DNA of 64,000 bases, taken from NCBI RefSeq assembly GCF_019511665.1, contig NZ_JAEUAW010000013.1:1-64000 (forward strand), written 5' to 3'. The notes under the pieces are model-generated. The model did not search any database. It had not been told where the DNA came from and saw only the letters and a program-made list of their open reading frames with translations. The stretch is from Microbacterium jejuense (GTDB lineage: Bacteria; Actinomycetota; Actinomycetes; Actinomycetales; Microbacteriaceae). How positions within the stretch are numbered: the stretch's first letter is position 1; each line of letters begins with the position of its first letter. The position numbers were made by a program, and so were the translations under genes. Of this stretch, positions 9,301 to 16,699 are shown piece after piece.

Positions 9301-9630
9301 GTCATAGCCGATGTGGATCCGCCCGCCGAGCTCGGGAAGAAGTGTGAGGCGCACGTACGCGTTCTCGAGGTGGATCGCCTGCCACTGCCGCGGCGACTTG
9401 TCGTGGGCGACGCTGTCGATCATGGGCAGCGGATACACCTTGCCGCTCGAACCCTGGTACACGCGGCGGTCGAGGAAGAGTGGGAATGGATCGGGCTGGC
9501 CCGCCGCGTAGGTGTCGATCCACAGCGGCGCGCTCCAGCAGGCGACGCCGCCGGCAGCGAGGATCGCCGCCTGATCGGCGGGTGCGGCGGGGAGCTGGAT
9601 GCGGCTCGGGGGGACGTCGTTTGCGCTCAC
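6352..9630 (-). CDS. DUF5107 domain protein with C-terminal tetratricopeptide repeats
   Basis: A 1092-aa cytoplasmic protein starting at GTG. The first roughly 400 residues form a DUF5107-type beta-rich region with conserved aromatic blocks (LTLLPELGGRIHIGYDK, GGVEFNWPQHHRP, LWWANVAARSHAHYQSFFP, GGYDHTADAGFVHWAD). This resembles the galactose-mutarotase/glycosidase supersandwich fold. From about 470 on it becomes Ala/Arg-rich helical hairpins typical of TPRs, through residue 1070. It is the first gene of a two-gene unit with the cellulase-like gene and is divergent from the AraC regulator. Such proteins are common in carbohydrate loci, but their reaction is not known to me. Confidence 0.8.
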   Translation of the reverse strand: MSANDVPPSRIQLPAAPADQAAILAAGGVACWSAPLWIDTYAAGQPDPFPLFLDRRVYQGSSGKVYPLPMIDSVAHDKSPRQWQAIHLENAYVRLTLLPELGGRIHIGYDKVAGYDFFYRNNVIKPALVGLAGPWISGGVEFNWPQHHRPATFLPVDARIQREDDGAVVVWHSDFDPLQRMRGLHGVRLRPGSSLIEVEAALHNRTDIPQTFLWWANVAARSHAHYQSFFPDDVKYVADHARRAITAFPRADRPYYGVDYPALAAERDGADRIDVYSNIPVPTSYMITDTEESFFGGYDHTADAGFVHWADRAASPGKKMWTWGDGPIGRAWDDQLTDGDGPYVELMAGVYTDNQPDFSWLLPGETKRFRQYWYPLHRTGAVRQATTDAAIGVRAEGAGIRITAIATQRFEDAIVEVRDGGELVHEWTVDLAPDAPFAVTAAVAADAPRLEVRVAHGGRPLVEWRARAGEAQEPWIATAPAQPGEIASNDELYTTAVHLLQYRHPSRSAVPYLEEARQRDPGDSRAATALGAWHLARGEYARARAALESAWTRLTRRNLNPRDGETAYLLGLVAEREGDTRSADRWYAKAGWNAAFTPAAALGRARLALREGRAQAAIELARTSGDIPEARRIEVLALARRGDAAASRALLDRLHGADPLDPATRALCGDPADRDARTLLDVGAELARAGALDEALAITARAIETTPAAGLAGPLRHYLRAHWLEQAGRTDEAAAERETARQVPADLAFPAGLDQYDALMSAVVADRTDAVAAGLLGMWLLDARRESDALTHLRAASAAGSSDPVVWRNLAIALVAAADDEAGADAALAHALALRPEPRLVFERDVLAVRRGMDAATRLALLEEHRSLLDERDDLAVRHVSLLLDAGRVDEAWEILTTRRFRPFEGGEGLVIAAFDRASCLLAERLMRAAPDDAAALLQSGFVPPASLGEGRHPAERPVQRWVLLGRARAAGGDAAGAREAWRAAVEPTPLAVSPREADESTYWTGVAHLHLGDAAGAAASWAALESRASALRAAPDEVDYFATSVPELTLFDAATATARAATADALESLAARGRALDPAVLAATRWERIDA

Positions 9631-9687
9631 CTGGCAAAACTATGGCCGGGCACGTTGCGTGAGAATGGTCGAACGTGTCTAGAACAT

Positions 9688-9704
9688 GGATGATTCAATG
9701 ATCC
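9688..9704. promoter_or_regulatory. 17-bp imperfect palindrome in the araC/DUF5107 divergent region
   Basis: GGATGATTCAATGATCC fits the symmetric pattern GGATnATTnAATnATCC around a central base. Its AT-rich core stands out in this GC-rich genome, and it lies midway between the two divergent starts. A regulator-binding site (AraC protein or another) is likely. Confidence 0.55.
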
Positions 9705-9723
9705 CGTGTGACAGGATGCCGGA

Positions 9724-10587
9724 GTGGAGAGAGCCGACGGATTCGAGCGGGAGAGACTGAGCGTCGTGCCGCGGCCGCTTGTGGAGGCCGCGCTCGTGAG
9801 GCCGGTCACGCGGCGAATGGTGGTGACGGACGCGGGGTATTTCCCGCGCGCCGAGCACCACGCGCGGCATCGGCCGGCCGGCGCAACGGAGACCATCGTG
9901 ATCGTGTGCGTATCCGGTGCCGGCTGGGTCGAGGCCGGCGGCGTGCGGACGCGAGTCGGCAGTTCGACGGCGATCGTGATCCCGGGCGGCGTGGCGCACT
10001 CCTACGGAGCGAGCACGTCCGACCCCTGGACGATCTGGTGGTGCCATGTGCGCGGCACCGACGTCCCCGAGCTCGTCGACGCCGTGGGCGTGCGCCCGGA
10101 CCGGCTCGCCCTTTCTCTGCGTGAGGTCGACCGCGTGACATCGCTGCTCGACGAGATCTCGGTCGCACTGGCCCGCGACACGACCCCGGCACGGCTGACC
10201 GCCACCGCCGGCATCGCGTGGCGGCTCTTCACGCAGCTCTCGGTAGATCGCGTGCTGCCCGGGGAGGGAGCGCCGGTCGAGCGAGCGATGCGGTACCTAG
10301 AGGAGCGCGTCGACGGTCGCGTACAGGTCGCCGAGCTCGCCGCGATGGTCGGTGTCTCGCCGTCGCACCTCGCGGCGCTCTTCCGCGACGCGACCGGCGG
10401 CGGAGTGCTCGCCTACCACAACGCGCTCAAGATGGCGCGCGCCCGATCTCTGTTGGACACCACGGATCTGCCGGTCGCCGAGATCGGCCGGCTCGTCGGA
10501 CTCGACGATCCCTTCTACTTCTCACGCCAGTTCCGGCGCACCCATGGCATGAGCCCGCGTGCATACCGCTCACACCGCAAGGGCTGA
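9724..10587 (+). CDS. AraC-family transcriptional regulator
   Basis: A 287-aa regulator. An N-terminal cupin-like sensory half (ETIVIVCVSGAGWVEAGG, then IVIPGGVAHSYGA) is followed by a two-helix-turn-helix AraC DNA-binding domain from about residue 185 (VQVAELAAMVGVSPSHLAALFRDATG, then LPVAEIGRLVGLDDPFYFSRQFRRTHGMSPRAYR). The start is GTG with GGAG just upstream. It is divergent from the DUF5107/cellulase-like unit and convergent with the permease genes, so it sits inside the glycan locus it most likely controls. The ligand is presumably the transported sugar. Confidence 0.92.
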   Translation: MERADGFERERLSVVPRPLVEAALVRPVTRRMVVTDAGYFPRAEHHARHRPAGATETIVIVCVSGAGWVEAGGVRTRVGSSTAIVIPGGVAHSYGASTSDPWTIWWCHVRGTDVPELVDAVGVRPDRLALSLREVDRVTSLLDEISVALARDTTPARLTATAGIAWRLFTQLSVDRVLPGEGAPVERAMRYLEERVDGRVQVAELAAMVGVSPSHLAALFRDATGGGVLAYHNALKMARARSLLDTTDLPVAEIGRLVGLDDPFYFSRQFRRTHGMSPRAYRSHRKG

Positions 10588-10589
10588 GA

Positions 10590-11531
10590 TCAGCCCTTGG
10601 TGGCACCGGCGGTGAGATCCGCGCGCCAGAAACGCTGCAGGGCCGTCATGAGCGTGACCAGCAGCAGAGCAGACACCGCCGACCCGGCGACGACGAGCGA
10701 GTAGAACATCGGGTCGCGCTGCGTTTGGCCGTTCCAGAGGGTCAGGCCGAGGGTGACGGGGAACGTCGACGTGTCGTTGAGCATGACCAGTGGCAGCAGA
10801 TAGTTGTTCCAGATCGTCACGAACTGGAAGAGGAAGATCGTGACCATCGCCGGCATCATCATGCGAGTCGCCATCGAGGCGAAGATGCGGAGATCTCCCG
10901 CTCCGTCCAGGCGTGCCGCCTCTATGACCTCGTCGGGCACGCTCGCGTTGGCGTGGATGCGAGCCAGGTACACACCGAACGGGCTCACCATGCTGGGGAG
11001 GAGCACGGCCCAGTAGGTGCCGGTGAGACCGAAGGTGTTGAGCAGGAAGTACAGCGGAAGGGCGATCACGGTGGCGGGAACCAGCACGCCCCCGAGGATG
11101 ACCGAGAACAGCAGCTCTCGGCCGCGGAAGGGGAACTTCGCGATCGCGTAGCCGCACGCCGCCGAGATCACCATCGCGACGAACGCGCCGACGCCCGAGT
11201 AGACGATGCTGTTGAGGACCCATCGCGAGAAGGCGCCGCCGTCCTGCGTGAACAGCGCGACGAGGTTCTGCCATGCCTGCGGAGAGTCCGAGAACCACAG
11301 GCCGAACGTGCCGAAGAGGTCGGCGGGCGATTTGGTCGCGGCGACGATGACCCACACCAGGGGCAGGACGAAGTAGATGCCCGCGACGATGAGCACGGCG
11401 TTGACGGCGACGGCGCTGACGGCGCCGCCGCGCAGACCGCCGCGATGGCGCCGGGACGGCGCCGGCGGTGTCCCGACCGGAGCGGAGTCGGCCGGACGGG
11501 TTCGTGGGGCGGAGTGGACCGAGGTCACCAT
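10590..11531 (-). CDS. Carbohydrate ABC transporter permease (MalG type)
   Basis: A 313-aa inner-membrane permease of the CUT1 family with about six transmembrane segments. The cytoplasmic EAA loop reads EAARLDGAGDLRIF, the contact site for the ATPase. A 36-residue Pro/Arg-rich tail precedes the first membrane segment. The ATG at 11531 overlaps the end of the MalF-type gene by 7 bp (ATGGTGA). The stop lies 2 bp from the convergent araC stop. No ATPase gene is present in the locus. Confidence 0.9.
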   Translation of the reverse strand: MVTSVHSAPRTRPADSAPVGTPPAPSRRHRGGLRGGAVSAVAVNAVLIVAGIYFVLPLVWVIVAATKSPADLFGTFGLWFSDSPQAWQNLVALFTQDGGAFSRWVLNSIVYSGVGAFVAMVISAACGYAIAKFPFRGRELLFSVILGGVLVPATVIALPLYFLLNTFGLTGTYWAVLLPSMVSPFGVYLARIHANASVPDEVIEAARLDGAGDLRIFASMATRMMMPAMVTIFLFQFVTIWNNYLLPLVMLNDTSTFPVTLGLTLWNGQTQRDPMFYSLVVAGSAVSALLLVTLMTALQRFWRADLTAGATKG

Positions 11532-12481
11532 GCGCGGTTCCCCTTCCGGTTGACAAGGCGGAGGAATCCGAACGAGAAGGCGAAGCCGAGGATCGCGACG
11601 ATGACGGCCATCGCCGCGGCGAAGTTCGGATTGCTCTGTGCGAACGCCTGGTTGTACGCGGCGAGGTTCGGCGTGTACGTCGAACTGATCGCCGTCGTGA
11701 GCGGCCGCAGGACCAGTGGTTCTACGAAGAGCTGGAGCGTGCCGATGATCGTGAAGACCGTGACGAGAATGATCGAGGGACGCACCAGCGGCAGCTTGAT
11801 GTGCCATACCGTGGCCCAGCCGGATGCGCCGTCGACCCGCGCCGCTTCGTACAGTTCCGACGGGATGGCGTTCAACGCCGCCATCAGGATCACCATGTTG
11901 TAGCCCGCGAACCCCCACAGCGCGATGTTCGCGATCGAGAACAGCACGGTGCCGCTGGCGAGCGGGTCGAAGCTCACGCCGGCGAAGCCGAGGAGCTGCA
12001 GCACCGGGCTCGTCGCGGGAACGTAGAGGAAGCCCCACAGCAGCGTCGCCACGACCCCGGGAACGCCGTACGGCGCGAAGTACACCACACGGAAGAGACG
12101 CGGCAGCTTCGCGCGCCCGGAGTCCAGCAGCAGTGCGAGGCCCAGCGCCGTGACCACCATGAGAGGGACGAGGATCGCCGAGAACAGCACCAGGCGACCC
12201 AGGCTCTCGACGAAGGCCGGGTCCGAGAGGGCGCGCGCGTAGTTGTCGAAGAAGACGAATACCGTCTCAGGCGCGCCGTAGCCGAGACCGGAGCTCTTCG
12301 TGGTGAACATGCTCTGCACCACGGCGTAGACGATCGGTGCGACGAAGAACGCGGCGAACATCACCACGAATGGCAGGACGAGGACCCACACGGCTCCGGG
12401 CAGGCGCCGTCGTCGACGCCCGGCCACGGGGTCGGTTTCCGGCGACGAGGCGGACAGAGGGGTGCGGACAGCGAGACTCAC
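11525..12481 (-). CDS. Carbohydrate ABC transporter permease (MalF type)
   Basis: A 318-aa CUT1 permease starting at GTG (VSLAVRTPLSAS), with about six membrane segments and the EAA loop EAARVDGASGWATVW. Longer in-frame starts run into the binding-protein gene. It is placed after the substrate-binding lipoprotein gene, from which it is separated by a strong stem-loop, and overlaps the MalG-type gene. Together the two permeases form the translocation channel for the sugar bound by the lipoprotein, if that protein is made. Confidence 0.9.
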   Translation of the reverse strand: MSLAVRTPLSASSPETDPVAGRRRRRLPGAVWVLVLPFVVMFAAFFVAPIVYAVVQSMFTTKSSGLGYGAPETVFVFFDNYARALSDPAFVESLGRLVLFSAILVPLMVVTALGLALLLDSGRAKLPRLFRVVYFAPYGVPGVVATLLWGFLYVPATSPVLQLLGFAGVSFDPLASGTVLFSIANIALWGFAGYNMVILMAALNAIPSELYEAARVDGASGWATVWHIKLPLVRPSIILVTVFTIIGTLQLFVEPLVLRPLTTAISSTYTPNLAAYNQAFAQSNPNFAAAMAVIVAILGFAFSFGFLRLVNRKGNRAW

Positions 12482-12503
12482 GGGCGCTCTCTCAGAGATG
12501 GCG

Positions 12504-12534
12504 ACGGGGTGGGCCGCGCAGCGGCCCACCCCGT
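12504..12534 (-). promoter_or_regulatory. Intercistronic stem-loop between binding protein and permease genes
   Basis: Arms at 12504-12517 and 12521-12534 pair perfectly over 14 bp around a GCA loop, with no T-run. Such hairpins between binding-protein and permease genes usually stabilise upstream mRNA or attenuate downstream expression, giving more binding protein than channel. Confidence 0.6.
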
Positions 12535-12540
12535 CAGGTG

Positions 12541-13863
12541 TCAGTCGACCGAGATGCCGCGCTCTTCGAGCGCCGCGATCATGTCGGTCTGGGTCTTGGC
12601 GTACGCCTCGGGCAGCGGCGTGCCCGCATCGACGGCGGCCTTCACGTTGTCGGTGAGGCTCGCGAAGAGCGTCGACGACAAGGGCGGCCATGACCACGAC
12701 GTGTCGACGGCCTTGTCGGACTCGGCGAAGACATCCCAGATGTCCTGCCCGCCGTAGAAGGCGAAGACCTCGGGCGCGTCCTGCAGTGACGCGATGGCGT
12801 CGGTGTCGACAATCGACGGCCATCCCGCGCCGATCTCGGTGAGAAGGCTCACGCTGTCGGTGTTCGAGTTGAGCCACACCGCGAATTCCGCGGCGGCCTC
12901 GGGGTTCTTCGAGCCCTTCAGCACGGCGTTCGCCGAGCCGCCGGCCCACGTCGCCGAGACGTTCTCACCCGCCGCCCACTGCGGCACCGGGCCGACGCCC
13001 CAGGAGCCGGCCGTGTCGGGGGCGGTGCCGCGCAGGATCGCGTCGGCCCACGAGCCGGAGATCCACGTCAGGATGTTGCCGTTCTGGAGGTCGGCGTTCC
13101 ACTCGCTGGAGAAGTCCGCCTCGATCTTGACGAGGTCCTCATCGATGAGCTTCTGCCAGAACTCCGCGACCTTGACGGTCTCGGCGCCGTCGATCGAGAC
13201 GTTCCATGAGTCCCCTTCGGGAGTGAACCAGTTGGCCCCACCCTGCTGCGCCAGACCGATCATCCACGGCGCCTGGTTGAACGCGAACGCGGCGATGTAG
13301 CGGTTCGGGTCGGAAGCCCGCACGACCTTCGCGGCCTCGTAGAACTCGTCCCATGTCTGGGGGTATTCGATGCCGAGCTCGGCGAACACGTCCGCGCGAT
13401 AGAACTGACCCAACGGTCCCGACGCCTGAGGGATCGAGTAGACCTTGTCGCCGAAGACGCCGGTCTGTCACTGCCACGGCACGAAGAGATCCTCGGAGTC
13501 CTTCACATACGGCGTGATGTCTTCGAGCGCGTCGTTGATGAGGAAGTCGGGGATCGCGTCGTAGCCGAGCTGAACGACGTCGGCGGGGTCGCCTGCCTTC
13601 ACGGCCGACAGCATCGTCGCGTATCCGCCGTCGGGACCGGCGGTGATCGTCTCGAGCGTGACGTGGATGTCGTCGTGCGCGTCGTTGAAAGCGTCGACGG
13701 CGCGATCGATGTTCGGGACCCACGACTGGAAGGTGATCTCGACCGGTCCGTCGGCAGCGGGCTCGCCGGCGGTGCCGGCGCAGCCGGCGAGGACGAGCGC
13801 GGCGGCGACGCCACCGGCGAGAAGGGTCGCCGCTCGGGTGCGGCGACCTGCAGAAATGGACAT
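12541..13863 (-). pseudogene. Sugar-binding lipoprotein of ABC transporter, interrupted by in-frame TGA
   Basis: A CUT1-type solute-binding protein of about 440 codons from ATG 13863 (AAGGGAG upstream). It has a lipoprotein signal with lipobox LVLAGC, then typical binding-protein sequence (VEITFQSWVPNIDRAVDAFN). Codon 132 (13468-13470) is TGA. On either side the same frame reads FVPWQ-stop-QTGVFGDKVYSIPQ, continuous family sequence with nothing missing. The downstream part (GQFYRADVFAELGIEYPQTW to the end) is intact, so this is a single nonsense change, perhaps TGG to TGA. It could be a recent pseudogene, a sequencing error or a readthrough site. The rest of the operon shows no decay. Confidence 0.8.
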
Positions 13864-13995
13864 ACATGCTCCCTTGCGATGCAGACGGGACAGCCTCGTC
13901 TGGATGGTGCGCACCGAGATTACGTCGCCGCCCACCGCGGGAACATGGGAGAAGCGCGCGACCACCTGGACGAAACGACGGACGCGCGTTCGCTC

Positions 13996-14109
13996 TCAGT
14001 CGCCCTTGCCGCGCCGGTTCCACAGCTGCCACGCCACGACGATCAGTGACGTGAGCACGATGACGGCCGAGATCGACAGCAGGATCGTCTGCTCGGTCTG
14101 CGAGATCAT
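13996..14109 (-). CDS. Small single-span membrane protein (37 aa)
   Basis: The reading MISQTEQTILLSISAVIVL continues with a hydrophobic stretch and ends in a basic tail (WNRRGKGD): one membrane span, C-terminus inside by the positive-inside rule. AGGG precedes the ATG. It lies between the MocR gene and the binding-protein gene on the same strand, 132 bp from the latter. No function is recognised. Clean amphipathic ends and plausible codon use support a real gene, but the short length leaves doubt. Confidence 0.55.
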   Translation of the reverse strand: MISQTEQTILLSISAVIVLTSLIVVAWQLWNRRGKGD

Positions 14110-14138
14110 GCCGCGACCCTACCGGCCCACCGCACCGT

Positions 14139-14198
14139 TTCACTTGCGCTGAACGTACGCGGATCCGGGGCCCGGCCTGTACGTTCAGCGCAAGTGAA
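14139..14198. terminator. 20-bp perfect inverted repeat at the 3' end of the MocR gene
   Basis: Arms at 14139-14158 and 14179-14198 are exact reverse complements around a 20-nt GC-rich loop. The right arm contains the last codons and stop of the MocR gene. It probably ends MocR transcription. Its core CACTTGCGCTGA recurs in the repeat inserted in the hydroxy-acid oxidase gene near 63245, so it may belong to a dispersed repeat family. Confidence 0.65.
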
Positions 14199-15618
14199 CC
14201 GATTCGGTCTGCTCGCGCACGACCTGCGCCAGCAGACGCACGGCCTCATCGACGAGCGGGTCGGCGAGGTTGCCGTACCCCAGGACGAGCCGCTCGGGCG
14301 CCGGCGCGTCCGGTGACAGGCGGTAGCGGCGGATGTCGGTGAGGCCGAGGTCATGGCGCTCGGCGGCGCGCACGACGTCTGCCGCCCGCACGCCCGGTGG
14401 CAGGTCGAGCACGACGTGCAGGCCCGCCGCGATGCCCGACACGCGGCATCCGGGAAGCGCCCTGCCGAGCGCATCGAGCAGCGCCTCCCGTCGGCGGCGG
14501 TACCGCGTGCGGGCGGCCCGGAGGTGCCGGTCGAGACCGCCGCTCGTGAGGAACCGCGCGAGCGTCAGCTGATCGAGCGTCGAGGGCGCGGGGCCGCCGG
14601 CATCCCGCACCGCCGCCTGCAGCCACGGCGGCAGCACCAGCCAGCCGACGCCGAGGGCGGGGGATGCCGTCTTGCTGAGGCTGCCGGCCAGCACGACGCG
14701 GTCGGGCGCCATGGCCTGCAAGGCGCCGACGGGCCGTCGGTCGTAGCGGAACTCGGCGTCGTAGTCGTCCTCGACCACGACGCCGTCGCACGCGCGGGCC
14801 CAGGCGAGCAGGCGCTCCCGCCGCTCGGGCGACAGCGCGGCGCCGACGGGGAACTGGTGCGCGGGCGTCACCAGCGCGGCGCGGGCGCCGGTGCGGGTGG
14901 ATGCCGCCACCAGCGCCGCGACGTCCACCCCGTGCTCGTCCACCGGGACGGGCACCGAGGCGAGCCCCTCGGCGGCGGCCACCTCGCGCATGCGCGACCA
15001 TGACGGATCCTCGACGAGGAACGCGGTGTGGCCGAGGCCGCGGAGCGCCCGTGCGACGCGTCGCATGCCGTCGGTCGCGCCGTGGGTCACGACGACCGCC
15101 GCGGCATCGGCGCGCGCGAAGCGGGACCGCGCGAGATATGCGGCGACGGCGACGCGGGCCTCGGGGACGTCGGGGTCGAGCCGGAACAGATCGGCGTCCG
15201 GAGTCTCGGCCAGCACGTCCGACACCGCTCGCCGCCACAGCGCCCGGGGCGCGTGCCGCAGGTCGGGCACGCCGGGGGCGAGGTCGAAGCGCGGGCGGCG
15301 CAGCGGAGCGACGGGGTCCGCGGCCGGGCGCGGAGCGGTGATGCCGACCGACGCCGCCACCCGCGTGGCCGACCCGGTGCGGGCATCGAGGATCCCCTCG
15401 GCGGTGAGCCGGCCGTACACCTCGGTGACCACCCATCGCGAGACGCCGAGCGACGCCGCGAGCAGCCGGCTCGGGGGCAGGGCGACCCCGGCGGGCAGGC
15501 GACCGGAGGCGACGGCATCCCGCACCGCCGCCTCTAGCCGCAGATGGCGAGGCCCCTCGTACGGCGTGAGGTCCAGCAGCGTTTCCCAGGCGACGGAATT
15601 GGTCTGGAGTTCTGCCAT
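14185..15618 (-). CDS. MocR/PdxR-type regulator (GntR HTH fused to aminotransferase-like domain)
   Basis: A 477-aa protein. An N-terminal winged helix of about 70 residues (VALPPSRLLAASLGVSRWVVTEVYGRLTAEGIL) is followed by a fold-type I aminotransferase-like domain. The PLP-binding region VVLAGSLSKTASPALGVGWLV carries the Schiff-base Lys in SLSKT, and VVVEDDYDAEFRYDRRP carries the PLP-binding Asp. MocR proteins usually bind PLP as a sensor. It is divergent from an aldo-keto reductase, the probable target. The ATG at 15618 was chosen because the 76 extra upstream residues are unlike the family and cover the intergenic region. Confidence 0.92.
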   Translation of the reverse strand: MAELQTNSVAWETLLDLTPYEGPRHLRLEAAVRDAVASGRLPAGVALPPSRLLAASLGVSRWVVTEVYGRLTAEGILDARTGSATRVAASVGITAPRPAADPVAPLRRPRFDLAPGVPDLRHAPRALWRRAVSDVLAETPDADLFRLDPDVPEARVAVAAYLARSRFARADAAAVVVTHGATDGMRRVARALRGLGHTAFLVEDPSWSRMREVAAAEGLASVPVPVDEHGVDVAALVAASTRTGARAALVTPAHQFPVGAALSPERRERLLAWARACDGVVVEDDYDAEFRYDRRPVGALQAMAPDRVVLAGSLSKTASPALGVGWLVLPPWLQAAVRDAGGPAPSTLDQLTLARFLTSGGLDRHLRAARTRYRRRREALLDALGRALPGCRVSGIAAGLHVVLDLPPGVRAADVVRAAERHDLGLTDIRRYRLSPDAPAPERLVLGYGNLADPLVDEAVRLLAQVVREQTESVHLR

Positions 15619-15642
15619 GGAATCGGATCGTACTCCCAGACC
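15601..15642. promoter_or_regulatory. Candidate MocR operator (near-inverted GGTCTGG repeats)
   Basis: GGTCTGGAG at 15601-15609 and CTCCCAGACC at 15633-15642 are near reverse complements straddling the MocR start codon and facing the divergent reductase promoter. This is suggestive only. Confidence 0.35.
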
Positions 15643-15685
15643 GTTCCCGTCGGAGCATGGGACCACGACGCAGAAAGGGAACACC

Positions 15686-16699
15686 ATGCAGTACCGCACC
15701 ATCTCGAACGGCAGCACCTCTTTCGAGGTCTCGACCCTGTGCCTCGGTGCCATGAACTTCGGCACCCTCACCGATGCGGCGACGTCGCGGCAGATCCTCG
15801 ACCGCTTCGTCGAGGCGGGCGGCACGTTCGTCGACACCGCCAACAACTACAGCGCCTGGGCCGGCGGCCACGGCCGCGACAGCGAGGACGTGCTCGGCGA
15901 CTGGATCGCGCGTCGGGGCGGGCTCGGGGATGTGCGCCTGGCGACCAAGCTCGGCGCGGCCAAGAAGGACCCGGCGCTGCCGCTGCAGAACGTCGAGCCG
16001 ACCAACTTCCAGGGTCTGTCGGCCGAGATCGTCGCCTGGGAGGCGCGCGAGAGCCTGCGCCACCTCGGCATCGACCGCCTCGACGTGCTCTACGGCCACG
16101 TCGACGACCGCGAGACGCCGGTGGCCGAGACCGTCGCCGCGTTCGGCGAGCTGCAGCGCGAGGGCCTCGTCGGCATCTCGGGCATCTCGAACATCGCCGT
16201 CTGGCGCCTCGTCGAGGCGCGCGAGGAGGCGCTGCGGCAGGGCGTCGACCCGTACGGCGTGATCCAGCAGGGGTACAGCTACGTGTACCCGAGCCCGGGG
16301 TTCGGCCGCACGAACGACGTGTCGGTCGACCTGCTCGACTACGTCGCCGCCGCGGGCGTCGACGGCCGTCCGCCGCTCACGATCACCGCGTACTCGCCGC
16401 TGCACCAGGGCGCCTTCACCCGCGACGACAAGCCGCTGTGGCCCGCGATGCGCCACGCGTCCAACCGCGACCGCGTGCGCGTGCTGCACGATGTGGCCGC
16501 CGAGCTCGGCGCGACACCCAACCAGGTGGCGCTGGCCTGGCTGCTGGGCGGTGACGTGCCGGTGATCCCCGTGATCGGTCCGTCGACCGTGGCCCAGCTG
16601 GAGGAGCTGCTCGGCGCCGCCGACCTCGTGCTCGACGCCGACGTGCGCGCCCGCCTCGATGCGGCCGACCTCGACGTGCGGGCCATCGTCGCAGTCTGA
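15686..16699 (+). CDS. Aldo/keto reductase
   Basis: A 337-aa NADPH-dependent AKR with a TIM barrel. It shows LCLGAMNFGTL near the N-terminus, FVDTANNYSAWAGG with the catalytic Asp and Tyr, ATKLGA with the catalytic Lys, and the cofactor-binding C-terminus (ALAWLLGGDVPVIPVIGPSTVAQLEE). The catalytic His position reads YGHVDD. The ATG has an AAAGGGA site before it. Divergent transcription from a MocR regulator suggests control by a PLP-vitamer or amine-type signal. One possibility is a pyridoxal reductase-like role; the substrate is not fixed by sequence. Confidence 0.88.
   Translation: MQYRTISNGSTSFEVSTLCLGAMNFGTLTDAATSRQILDRFVEAGGTFVDTANNYSAWAGGHGRDSEDVLGDWIARRGGLGDVRLATKLGAAKKDPALPLQNVEPTNFQGLSAEIVAWEARESLRHLGIDRLDVLYGHVDDRETPVAETVAAFGELQREGLVGISGISNIAVWRLVEAREEALRQGVDPYGVIQQGYSYVYPSPGFGRTNDVSVDLLDYVAAAGVDGRPPLTITAYSPLHQGAFTRDDKPLWPAMRHASNRDRVRVLHDVAAELGATPNQVALAWLLGGDVPVIPVIGPSTVAQLEELLGAADLVLDADVRARLDAADLDVRAIVAV

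Noticed and set aside
13468..13470. TGA in the binding-protein gene as a selenocysteine codon
   Set aside because: Substrate-binding proteins of this family have no selenocysteine members I know of, and the flanking context fits a Trp or similar residue. No selenium gene is nearby.
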